NCBI RefSeq assembly: GCF_020405225.1
Contig: NZ_CP084472.1
Location: 2,294,001-2,358,000, forward strand
Length of the DNA stretch: 64,000 nt
Source: Natrinema sp. DC36
Lineage (GTDB): Archaea > Halobacteriota > Halobacteria > Halobacteriales > Natrialbaceae
Direction of reading: 5' to 3'
A program made the translations under genes and the position numbers. The number at the start of each line of letters is the position of its first letter. Positions within the stretch are counted from its first letter, which is position 1. A model generated the notes under the pieces. That model saw only the letters and a program-made list of their open reading frames with translations. It was not told the origin of the DNA and did not search any database. Of the stretch, positions 16,788 through 24,470 are shown piece after piece.

Positions 16788-17801
16788 ATGGTATCAAAGC
16801 GGTTCATTGCCAAACGACTGCTGTTGCTCGGTCCGGTGCTGTTCGGAGTGGCGACAGTAGTCTTCGCCATCCTCCATCTCTCACCGGGTGATCCTGCGGT
16901 AGCCATCGCGGGCAAAAACCCGAGCCAGGAGTTCGTCGAGCAGATCCGGACGGATCTCGGACTCAACGATCCGCTATGGCAGCAGTACGTCCGATTCCTG
17001 CAGGACACTGCGACGCTCGACTTCGGACAGTCCTACCAGATCCGGCGCGGCACCGACGTCAGTGAAATCCTCGCCGATCGGCTTCCCATCACCATCGAGC
17101 TCGCTATTCTCGGACAGATCGCAGGCTTACTGTTCGGGCTCCCGCTCGGGATTCTGAGCGCCGTCAAGAAGGACACGCTGACCGATCACTTCTCCCGAAT
17201 CGGTGCGCTCGCGGGCATCAGTATCCCCATCTACTGGAGCGGACCGCTCCTGATCCTGCTGTTCGCACAGATTCTGGGCATCCTCCCGACGAGCGGTCGC
17301 ATCGGGTCGACGCACTTCATCGACTCGAGGACCGGGTTCATCCTCGTCGATACCCTTCTGGCGGGAGACATGGCGGCGTTTCAGTCCGCAGCTCGCCACC
17401 TGGTCATGCCCGTCCTCGTACTCGGCATCTACTCGATGGCGTTCATCTCCCGGATGATGCGGTCGTCGATGCTCGAGGTCGTCAGACAGGACTACATGCG
17501 GACGGCCCGCGCGAAAGGTCAGGGCGCGAAGACGACGATCATGAAACACGGGCTCCGGAACGCCTTTATTCCCGTTATTACCATCATCGGTATCCAGTTC
17601 GGCTCGATGCTCGGCGGCTCCGTGCTGACCGAGACCGTCTTCGAGATCAACGGTATCGGGACGCTGCTCGTGGATGCGATCAACAGGAGCGATTACCCGG
17701 TGGTTCAAGCGACCGTCCTCGTCTTCGCGTTCATGTACACGATAGTGAACCTCTTCGTCGACATTACGTACTCCATCCTCGATCCACGGATTGACCAATG
17801 A
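16788..17801 (+). CDS. peptide ABC transporter permease (DppB type)
   Basis: This 337-residue inner permease begins with the DppB N-terminus FIAKRLLLLGPVLFGVATVVF and has six hydrophobic helices by eye. The cytoplasmic EAA-like loop is YMRTARAKGQGAKTTIMKHGLRNA near residue 235, the coupling site for the ATPase. The LNDPLWQQYVRFL and TLDFGQSY segments in the first periplasmic part are family markers. Its stop overlaps the next permease start by ATGA (17798-17801), implying coupled translation. Confidence 0.93.
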   Translation: MVSKRFIAKRLLLLGPVLFGVATVVFAILHLSPGDPAVAIAGKNPSQEFVEQIRTDLGLNDPLWQQYVRFLQDTATLDFGQSYQIRRGTDVSEILADRLPITIELAILGQIAGLLFGLPLGILSAVKKDTLTDHFSRIGALAGISIPIYWSGPLLILLFAQILGILPTSGRIGSTHFIDSRTGFILVDTLLAGDMAAFQSAARHLVMPVLVLGIYSMAFISRMMRSSMLEVVRQDYMRTARAKGQGAKTTIMKHGLRNAFIPVITIIGIQFGSMLGGSVLTETVFEINGIGTLLVDAINRSDYPVVQATVLVFAFMYTIVNLFVDITYSILDPRIDQ

Positions 17802-18715
17802 GCACGGAAACCAAATCAGCGGACGTCGAACGCAGCACCGTCGAGCGACTCCGCACGAATCCGTTCCTCACGGAACTGCTATCGAATCGCATCGCCCTTA
17901 TCGGCCTCGGCCTCATCGTCGGGATGTTCGTCGTCGCTATCTACGCTCGATTCGCCTACGACCACGACGCCATCGTCGCCACGACCTTCGAAACGAACCC
18001 GACGAAGACGGGACCGAGCACCGAGTTCTGGTTCGGGACCGACGGGCAGGCCCGCGACATCTTCCCGCGCGTGCTGTACGGCGCGTGGTACGCGCTGAAG
18101 TTCGGGACCGCGACCGTCCTCGCGTCTACGGTCCTCGGCATCACCGCCGGCATCGTCGCGGCGTACTACGGCGACCTCACCGACAACGTCATCATGCGGA
18201 CGATGGACGTGCTCCTCTCGTTCCCGTCGCTGCTGCTGGCGCTCGCGCTCGTCACCATCTTCCCCGAGTCGATGGGGCTGTGGCGCGCGGTCATCGCGCT
18301 CACGCTCGTGTACACGCCGCGGTTCGCCCGCGTCGTGCGCGGGGCGGCGCTGAAAGTCCTCGAGGACGAGTACATCGAGGCGACGCGCGCGCTCGGTGCG
18401 ACCGACCCGCGGCTGTTGATTCGCCACGTCCTGCCGAACTGCCTGGCGCCGATCACCGTCCAGTCCACGCTGAACTACGGTCTGGCCATCATCGACATCG
18501 CGGCGCTGTCGTTCCTCGGATTCGGCGCGAGCCGCGGCGACCCGTCGTGGGGGATGATGCTTTCTGAGGGGGTCGAGCACGGCCTGTTCTCGGGCGCGTG
18601 GTGGTGGTCGTTCTTCCCCGGCCTGTTCCTCGCGCTCACCGTGCTCGGGTTCAACCTCCTCGGCGACGGGATGCGAGACGCCCTCGACCCCCGCATGCGA
18701 GATGCCGTCGACTGA
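17798..18715 (+). CDS. peptide ABC transporter permease (DppC type)
   Basis: This 305-residue permease pairs with the DppB-type subunit. It has an N-terminal helix (IALIGLGLIVGMFVVAIYARF), the family segment WFGTDGQARDIFPRVLYGAWYALKFG near 80 (equivalent to the LGTDxxGRDxxSR motif), and the EAA loop EATRALGATDPRLLIRHVLPN near 195. The C-terminus ends in LGDGMRDALDPRM. It begins within the stop of the upstream permease and its own last 14 bp overlap the next small membrane-protein gene. Confidence 0.93.
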   Translation: MSTETKSADVERSTVERLRTNPFLTELLSNRIALIGLGLIVGMFVVAIYARFAYDHDAIVATTFETNPTKTGPSTEFWFGTDGQARDIFPRVLYGAWYALKFGTATVLASTVLGITAGIVAAYYGDLTDNVIMRTMDVLLSFPSLLLALALVTIFPESMGLWRAVIALTLVYTPRFARVVRGAALKVLEDEYIEATRALGATDPRLLIRHVLPNCLAPITVQSTLNYGLAIIDIAALSFLGFGASRGDPSWGMMLSEGVEHGLFSGAWWWSFFPGLFLALTVLGFNLLGDGMRDALDPRMRDAVD

Positions 18716-19082
18716 TTCCGGCGTCCCCGTCTCGCCGGCTCGCCTCGAGCGGGCCCGCCGACTCGTGGTCGCCGCCGCTCGCTGGGTGGCCGTCGGTGCC
18801 GTGCTCGGGACAGTCGTCTCGCTAGGGTTGCTGACGGTCTGGTCGTCGCGAACCGCGACCGACACGGCGTTCGCGCTCGGCGCGCTCGTCCTCGGGTTCG
18901 GCGTCACCGCCTGGTCGACGGCGGTCGGTCTCGGACGAACCATCGAGGGGATGCAAGACCACCTCGACGTGAGTTCCGGGTGGACGGAAGCCAGCGCTCG
19001 AGAGGCGTTTTTCGTGCTGTCGTGGACGGGCGCAGGGTGGGTCGTCGCCGCGGCCGCGAGCTCGATCCTGCTGACAGTCTGA
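18702..19082 (+). CDS. small membrane protein at the end of the peptide transporter operon
   Basis: This 126-residue protein of unrecognised family has three hydrophobic helices: about residues 23-45 (RWVAVGAVLGTVVSLGLLTV), 53-72 (TAFALGALVLGFGVTAWST) and 104-125 (FFVLSWTGAGWVVAAAASSI). A polar linker (RTIEGMQDHLDVSSGWTEAS) separates the last two. Its start lies 14 bp inside the DppC-type gene in another frame, so the two are probably translated together. It could be an accessory subunit or an unrelated haloarchaeal membrane DUF caught in the operon. Confidence 0.75.
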   Translation: MPSTDSGVPVSPARLERARRLVVAAARWVAVGAVLGTVVSLGLLTVWSSRTATDTAFALGALVLGFGVTAWSTAVGLGRTIEGMQDHLDVSSGWTEASAREAFFVLSWTGAGWVVAAAASSILLTV

Positions 19083-19204
19083 GACCGCAGCGCCGTCGAA
19101 CCTCCGGAAAACAACGTTTTATCCGATCCTCGAGTGACTGTCGTTGCCGCGAGTTACCCGCGAGTTTCGTGATCAGTCCTCGAGTCCGTCGTACTCGCCA
19201 TCAC

Positions 19205-20143
19205 TCAGACGGGGCGTAGGTGTTCACAGTCTCCCGCAGCGACCGTCACTCGGTCGTCGTCGGTCTCGACCACGAGCGACCCCGATTCCGTTACGTCGAC
19301 TGCGTCGCCGACGATCTCGCCCGCTGGTCGATCGACTCGCACGCGCTGGCCGAGCGTCAGCGCGAGGTCCCGCCACGCCGGAACGACGGCTTCGAGGTCG
19401 GTCCGATACCGCTCGAACTCCTCGAGCAGGCGCTGGACGAATCGTCGGCGATCGACATCGTCGGCCTCGTCGCGGACGGTGGTCGCCCCCTCGGGCAGCG
19501 CGTCAGCGTCGAGGTTCGCGTTGATCCCGATCCCGACGACGAGCCAGTCGACCCGATCCGTCTGGCCCTCCATCTCCGTGAGAATCCCCGCGAGCTTCCG
19601 ATAGTCGCCGTCGTCGCCGACCGGGACGACCACGTCGTTGGGCCACTTGATCCGCGCGTCGACGCCCGCCTCTCGAGCCGCCGTCGCCGTGGCGACCGAC
19701 GCCGCGAGCGTGTACAACGGGGCCTGTGCGGGCGTGATATCGGGGCGCGTCACGACGCTCACCCAGACGCCGCCCGACGGCGCGGCCCACTCGCGCTCGA
19801 GGCGACCGCGGCCGCCGGTCTGTTCGTCCGCGAGGACGGCCACGTCCGCCGCGCCGTCGGCCGCCAGTTCGCGCGCCCGATCGTTCGTACTCCCCACGGA
19901 ATCGTGGTAGTCGATCGAGAACGGTGCCTCGAGTTCGAACTCGACCGCCGGGGCGTTGTACGCCTCGATGGCCGCGAGTTCGTAGCCGTTCGGCCCGCTC
20001 TCGATCGCGAACTCCGCCTCGCGCAACGCCTCGATGTGCTTCCAGACGGCCGCCCGCGAAATGTCGAGCGATTCCGCCAGGTCCGGTCCCGATGCCGGCC
20101 CGTCCGCGAGCGCCTCGAGAACCGCTCGTCTCGTCTCGTTCAT
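19205..20143 (-). CDS. birA: biotin-protein ligase/biotin operon repressor BirA
   Basis: This 312-residue bifunctional BirA activates biotin with ATP and biotinylates carrier proteins. Residues 1-60 are a winged-helix domain (ETRRAVLEALADGP, then DISRAAVWKHIEALREAEF), so it can probably repress biotin genes. The catalytic domain carries GGRGRLEREW (BPL glycine-rich loop) near 108, KWPNDVVV near 160 and LVVGIGINAN near 195, with a C-terminal SH3-like part. The start at 20143 is chosen because MNETRRAVLEAL is the wHTH N-terminus; ten further codons upstream look noncoding. The ECF biotin transporter at 2.4-4.5 kb is the obvious regulatory target. Confidence 0.93.
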   Translation of the reverse strand: MNETRRAVLEALADGPASGPDLAESLDISRAAVWKHIEALREAEFAIESGPNGYELAAIEAYNAPAVEFELEAPFSIDYHDSVGSTNDRARELAADGAADVAVLADEQTGGRGRLEREWAAPSGGVWVSVVTRPDITPAQAPLYTLAASVATATAAREAGVDARIKWPNDVVVPVGDDGDYRKLAGILTEMEGQTDRVDWLVVGIGINANLDADALPEGATTVRDEADDVDRRRFVQRLLEEFERYRTDLEAVVPAWRDLALTLGQRVRVDRPAGEIVGDAVDVTESGSLVVETDDDRVTVAAGDCEHLRPV

Positions 20144-20246
20144 AGCCTCGCAAGGGGGCCGCCGGCACTTCAATCGGCTGGATCGTCTCCCGGCGGCAAG
20201 AGGCGGTAGAATAGCGTGCGGCTTTCGACCGAGAAACGCGTCGGTC

Positions 20247-21227
20247 TCAGGAGCGCAGTTCGCGCAGTTTCTCGCGGCCGGGTGCGATCAGTTCGTCGAG
20301 GGAGGCCGCGAGCGTCCCCTTCGCGTCGGCGGGGTGGAGTTCGCCCGACTCGAGGTCTGCCGCGAGTTCCTCGTACGCCTCGTAGGTGAGATCGCCGCCG
20401 TACTTCTCGGGTCGCTCGACGACGACTTCGTCGAAGCGCGGGAAGACGTGGTACTCGAACAGTTCGAGGACGGGGTTCTCGAGGTCGCCTTCGGGGTCCC
20501 GGGTCGGCGGGCAGAACGCCGAGTTAACCTTCTCCTCGAGGTCCTCGGTCGAGTCCTCCATCGAGATGGTGATCCCCTCGCTCGAGGACATCTTCCCCTC
20601 GCCGCTCGTGAGGTCGGCGACGATGGGGGTATGGATCGCGGGCCGAACGTCGTACTCGAGTTCGGGCAGCTTCTCGCGGGCGAGCATGTGAACCTTGCGC
20701 TGGTCGAGCCCGCCGACCGCGAGATCGAGATCGAGGTATTCGATGTCCAGGGTCTGCATCAGCGGGTAGACCAGATGGCTCACCTTCGCCGTCTCGTCGC
20801 CCTGAATCTCGGCCATCGCGCGCTGGGCGCGGTTCATCGTCGTCTCGCGCTCGAGGTGGTGCAGGTCGAGGGTGTACTCCTCCTCGAGCTGGAACGCGGA
20901 GCCGTAGACGAACTCCGTCTGCTCTTCGTCGAGGCCGTAGGCGAGGAACTGGGCTTTCATCTGCTCGGCGGTGGCCCGGATCTCCTCGAAGCTCCCCTTC
21001 TCGTTGAGGTAGGCGTGGACGTCCGCCAGCAGAACGACGACCTCCATCCCCGCATCCTGGAGGTCGATGAGCTTGTTCGCGGTCAGGAGATGGCCGAGGT
21101 GGAGCACACCGGAGGGCTCGTAGCCGACGTAGGCCCGCTTGCCCTCGGGATCCTTCGCGAGGTCGCGGACCTCCTCGTCGGTGACGACCTCCTCGGCGTT
21201 TCGCGTCAGCAATTCGTAGGCGTCCAT
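20247..21227 (-). CDS. tyrS: tyrosine-tRNA ligase
   Basis: This 326-residue class I synthetase is of archaeal/eukaryotic type. The HIGH motif appears as GVLHLGHLLTANKL near residue 40, and the KMSKS-type motif as GEGKMSSSEGITIS near 213. YVGYEPSGVLHLGH and the FVYGSAFQLEEEYTLD segment are typical. It attaches tyrosine to tRNA-Tyr in the cytosol. Start ATG at 21227 has no competing upstream codon. It is flanked by unrelated genes on the same strand and has its own promoter region, an AT-rich patch near 21240-21260. Confidence 0.93.
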   Translation of the reverse strand: MDAYELLTRNAEEVVTDEEVRDLAKDPEGKRAYVGYEPSGVLHLGHLLTANKLIDLQDAGMEVVVLLADVHAYLNEKGSFEEIRATAEQMKAQFLAYGLDEEQTEFVYGSAFQLEEEYTLDLHHLERETTMNRAQRAMAEIQGDETAKVSHLVYPLMQTLDIEYLDLDLAVGGLDQRKVHMLAREKLPELEYDVRPAIHTPIVADLTSGEGKMSSSEGITISMEDSTEDLEEKVNSAFCPPTRDPEGDLENPVLELFEYHVFPRFDEVVVERPEKYGGDLTYEAYEELAADLESGELHPADAKGTLAASLDELIAPGREKLRELRS

Positions 21228-21353
21228 GTGTGGATGGAAACCGGAGGAGGAATTTATACCTCCTGAATCCCGACTCGAGCGGCCATCGAGGGCGAGCGGA
21301 GCAGAACGGCTTCGGAGCCGACTCGACGCAGTCGCGTGCGGTCCCGAGACGCG

Positions 21354-21641
21354 TCAGGCTGACAGTTCGCGGACCGTCGTCGTCCCGTCCTGGTGGACGC
21401 GGATACGGTAGCCCTCGTACGAAAACGTGACGTGCGCGTTCGCCTCGAGGGGTGACGGTGACGAGAAGAGACCAGTGATGAGGCCATCGATACGGTAATA
21501 TATCGGAGCGAGCTCCATCGGTTCGACATCATCGATATCAGCGATGACTTCGACGAGGCGAGCCGCCGGATCCTCCTGGTCGGTGTCGAGCTGTCGTCGA
21601 ATCGCGCCGCCGTCAGCAGTAGCGCCGGTCAGTTCAGTCAT
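21354..21641 (-). CDS. HalOD1 (halobacterial output domain 1) protein
   Basis: This 95-residue protein consists of one HalOD1 domain, a module of unknown mechanism proposed as an output domain in haloarchaeal signalling. The pattern seen is LVEVIADIDDVEPMELAPIYYRID near residue 28, GLITGLF, then the beta strands VTFSYEGYRIRVHQDGTTTVREL. A second stand-alone copy is at 45743-46057. No sensor or regulator is directly adjacent here. Confidence 0.85.
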   Translation of the reverse strand: MTELTGATADGGAIRRQLDTDQEDPAARLVEVIADIDDVEPMELAPIYYRIDGLITGLFSSPSPLEANAHVTFSYEGYRIRVHQDGTTTVRELSA

Positions 21642-21850
21642 CGATATCGTGACTGTCAGTGCTCCCGACGGGTAACTATTGTACCGGCTACTGCCTGCCC
21701 TGCTACCCGGCCTGCGTGACTTGCGGCAGGGCTCGATAGGCGACGGGATCGCCCCACGAAACGCCGGTGGGATACGGTTCCGAACGGTCGTCGTAGCTCC
21801 GCCGATTTACGAGAATCAAAGATTCTGGAACGACGTGACCTCGAGGTGGT

Positions 21851-22630
21851 TCACAGATCACCCGACCGGATCCGTTCCTCGGCCTCCTCGAGCGCCCGAT
21901 CCCGGTCGAAGCCCTCGATAACCGCCCGGAGTTCGTCCTCGTCGGCCGCCGCCAGTTCCCGCGCGTGCTCGGTGATGTTCGGCACCGCGCGGATGATGTT
22001 GTCGACGATCGGCACGTCGGCCACCCGCGGCGAGCGCGACAGCGGGTTGAGGTCGATCACGATCTCGGTCTTGCCCATCTCGTCTAACGCCTCGGCGCGG
22101 TCGCCGTCCTCGAGGGGCACGAGCACGACGTCGGCCTCGTAGATGCCGTCGGCATCGACCTTCGAGCGCTCGTGGTCGAGGTTCGGAATGTGCGCGTCGG
22201 CCTCGAGCCCCTTGACCTCGTCCGCGCCGTGCTCGCGCAGGTGGTCGGCGATGGCTTCGATTCGCTCGGGCGTTCGGTTGAACAGGTTGACCTCGAGGTC
22301 GGCGTCGACGACGTCGGCCAGTTCGGCCATCTCACCGGGGACCAGCGCGGCGACGTTGCCGTTGATCGAGAGCACGGGACGCTCGGCGAGCAGGAGGTGT
22401 GCCGCGGCGGCCCGTTCGGCGTCGTCGGCGCTCGGAATCGTCTCCTCGCCCAGCAGGTAGTCGAACGCGCTGCCCCGCCCTTCGGCGTGCATCCCCTGGA
22501 GGTGGGTGATCCCTTTCTCGACGCCCCGCTCGATTCGGTGGCGAGTGAGCAGGTCCTGATATCTGGGGTGGTCCTCCGGGATCTCCTCCTCGTGCTCGAC
22601 GTCGGCGGAGACGCTGTCGTAATCGGTCAC
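21851..22630 (-). CDS. 4-phosphopantoate-beta-alanine ligase (archaeal phosphopantothenate synthetase)
   Basis: This 259-residue cytosolic enzyme joins 4-phosphopantoate and beta-alanine using ATP, the archaeal route to 4-phosphopantothenate for CoA. It matches the DUF137/PPS family layout: HPRYQDLLTRHRIERGVEKGI near residue 20, the nucleotide-binding LSINGNVAALVPGEM near 90, FNRTPERIEAIADHL near 115, and the C-terminal VIDLNPLSRSPRVADVPIVDNIIRAVPN. Translation begins with GTG at 22630. The preceding pathway enzyme, pantoate kinase, is encoded about 5 kb away at 27655-28482 on the same strand. Confidence 0.92.
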   Translation of the reverse strand: MTDYDSVSADVEHEEEIPEDHPRYQDLLTRHRIERGVEKGITHLQGMHAEGRGSAFDYLLGEETIPSADDAERAAAAHLLLAERPVLSINGNVAALVPGEMAELADVVDADLEVNLFNRTPERIEAIADHLREHGADEVKGLEADAHIPNLDHERSKVDADGIYEADVVLVPLEDGDRAEALDEMGKTEIVIDLNPLSRSPRVADVPIVDNIIRAVPNITEHARELAAADEDELRAVIEGFDRDRALEEAEERIRSGDL

Positions 22631-22851
22631 GATCGATCACTTGGTTCGGTCGATAAAAAACAGACCGATCCGACGAGTACTCGCGGTCAGGTCGAACGGC
22701 GCAGCCTGCTCGGTCCCGGGCGGACGCCATTCCGACCGGTTTCGGATCACTCCTCGCCTCATGGCTCGACTCGCCTCCTTCGCGGTCGATCGTATAAAGA
22801 CGCGATACATTTCGTGCGAATCTACTCACACGAGTGGAGCCACCTCCACGT

Positions 22852-23547
22852 ATGGCCACAGACCGACGAGATGACGACTCGGCACTCAGCGCCTCGAGGA
22901 CGGACGATGACTACGGTTCCCACCTCGAGCGGAGTCGGACGGTCTGGGACCGGTGGAGTAACTGGTACGAGATGAGCGAGCGCGATCTCGAACCGATGCG
23001 CGAGGCGACGATCGATCGGCTCGACCTCCACCCGGGTGACCGCGTGCTGGAAATCGGCTGCGGACCGGGCGTCAACTTCGAACGGATTCGATGCGATATC
23101 GGTCCGGCGGGCGAACTCGTCGCGATCGACTACAGCCCGGAAATGGTCGAAAAAGCACGCGAGCGGGTCGAGACACGCGGCTGGGAGAACGTCGAGGTTC
23201 GCTGCGCCGACGCCACGACGGCCGAGTTCGACGACCCGTTCGACGGGGCCCTGGCGACGCTCTCCCTGAGCGTTATGCCCGACATCCGCCGCGCGACCGA
23301 GACCGTGTATCGAACGTTGCGCCCTGACACCACGTTTGCGGTATTCGATATTGGGACGATCTCCGACGGTCCCGCTCGAGTCCTGAACCCGCTCATCCGG
23401 CGTTTCTTGCGCTGGTACGCGAACTGGAATCCCGACGGCGACGTTGTGGCGTCGCTCGAGGCCGTCTTTGATGAATGCGACATCGTCGATACCTATATGG
23501 CCGGCACCATGTACACCGTCGTTTGCGAGAAACGCGACCGGGTCTGA
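22852..23547 (+). CDS. class I SAM-dependent methyltransferase (UbiE-like)
   Basis: This 231-residue methyltransferase has motif I VLEIGCGPGVNFERI near residue 58, the acidic SAM-binding residue in VAIDYSPEMVEKA, motif II FDGALATLSLSVMPD near 130 and a C-terminal hydrophobic YMAGTMYTVVCEK. The substrate is unknown. The start at 22852 is chosen by composition; a 6-bp stem (GTGGAG, 22834-22839, with CTCCAC, 22844-22849) ends two bases before the ATG and could occlude initiation. It converges with the Bat-type regulator gene, and a repeat element lies between them. Confidence 0.85.
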   Translation: MATDRRDDDSALSASRTDDDYGSHLERSRTVWDRWSNWYEMSERDLEPMREATIDRLDLHPGDRVLEIGCGPGVNFERIRCDIGPAGELVAIDYSPEMVEKARERVETRGWENVEVRCADATTAEFDDPFDGALATLSLSVMPDIRRATETVYRTLRPDTTFAVFDIGTISDGPARVLNPLIRRFLRWYANWNPDGDVVASLEAVFDECDIVDTYMAGTMYTVVCEKRDRV

Positions 23548-23553
23548 GACGGG

Positions 23554-23636
23554 TATAGTAGCCACTGAAACGATCCACACACCGATCGTAAGCTGCCGTG
23601 CGATCAGGTGTACATTGACTTTCAGTGGCTACCATA
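23554..23636. repeat. 83-bp element with 17-bp terminal inverted repeats, copy A
   Basis: The ends are TATAGTAGCCACTGAAA and, inverted, TATGGTAGCCACTGAAA (16 of 17 matching). The interior (ACGATCCACACACCGATCGT and onward) aligns with copy B at 38503-38583 when that copy is reversed, so the element has an orientation. It sits between two convergent genes. It encodes nothing and resembles a miniature inverted-repeat element. It might also act as a bidirectional hairpin terminator. Confidence 0.8.
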
Positions 23637-23651
23637 GCTGATCGACCCGTA

Positions 23652-24299
23652 CTACGGTCCGCTCTCGAGGACGCGTTCGACCGCGTTCGCCTCGCCGCGG
23701 CGGAGGAGTTCCGAGGCCGTCGAGACGGCACACTCGAGTTCGGCGGCCACCGCCGCGATACCGGCCTCTCGCGGGATCTCGTAGAATCCGACATCCCGGG
23801 CCGCCCGAAGCGCGGCTATCTGGCGGTCGGAAACGGGCGCGCCGCTGACCGTTACGGCGTCGCTCACCCAGCGGACGGTCAATTGCAGTCCGTCGGGAAC
23901 GTCCTCCATCATGGCGGCGAGGGCGGACGAATGCCCGACGACGGTCAGTCGAATCGTCCGATCGGATCTGACCTCGATCGGCGGCACGATCACGGCCGTT
24001 CGCTGTGCGAGCGCGTTCAGCAACGACAGCCCCTCCGGACCGAGGTCTCGACGGAGATAGCAAAAGAAGCCGTCGTCGGACGGCGTGATATCGTACTCGC
24101 GGACACCCTCGAGGTCGCACAACAGCGACTCGTAGGCTGTGGGGTCGCCGTAGACGAACGACGTGATCGTCTCGACGCCGTCGGCCGACTGACCGCCCAC
24201 GATGACTTCTCGGTCGATGTCGGGCGACTCGCAGATTCCCTCGTGAATCGGTGGAATCGCCTCCGGAGCGTACTCGAGTCGGATTCCCATCGATTTCAT
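23652..24299 (-). CDS. HTH_10 (Bat-type) transcriptional regulator
   Basis: This 215-residue regulator has an N-terminal sensor-like domain without PAS/GAF motifs that I can recognise. A C-terminal HTH_10 follows: SDRQIAALRAARDVGFYEIPREAGIAAVAAELE with CAVSTASELLRRGEANAVERVL. That C-terminal pattern is the bacterio-opsin-activator (Bat) DNA-binding module. Start chosen at 24299 (MKSMGIRLEY); an ATG at 24290 is possible, and upstream codons look noncoding. One of four such regulators in this window. Target genes are unknown. Confidence 0.88.
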   Translation of the reverse strand: MKSMGIRLEYAPEAIPPIHEGICESPDIDREVIVGGQSADGVETITSFVYGDPTAYESLLCDLEGVREYDITPSDDGFFCYLRRDLGPEGLSLLNALAQRTAVIVPPIEVRSDRTIRLTVVGHSSALAAMMEDVPDGLQLTVRWVSDAVTVSGAPVSDRQIAALRAARDVGFYEIPREAGIAAVAAELECAVSTASELLRRGEANAVERVLESGP

Positions 24300-24470
24300 G
24301 GCTCGATCATGTCCCTCGAGACACATAACTGCTCGATAGCGACGGGACAGACTTGACGCTGCTCGTACACGCAGTCGGCCCATCCCGTTCTGGTCGGGCT
24401 ATGACGTCTCTCGAATTGAAACGATGAAAAAGAGAGAACGGTACGCGACCGGTTCGAATCGGTGCGGGAG

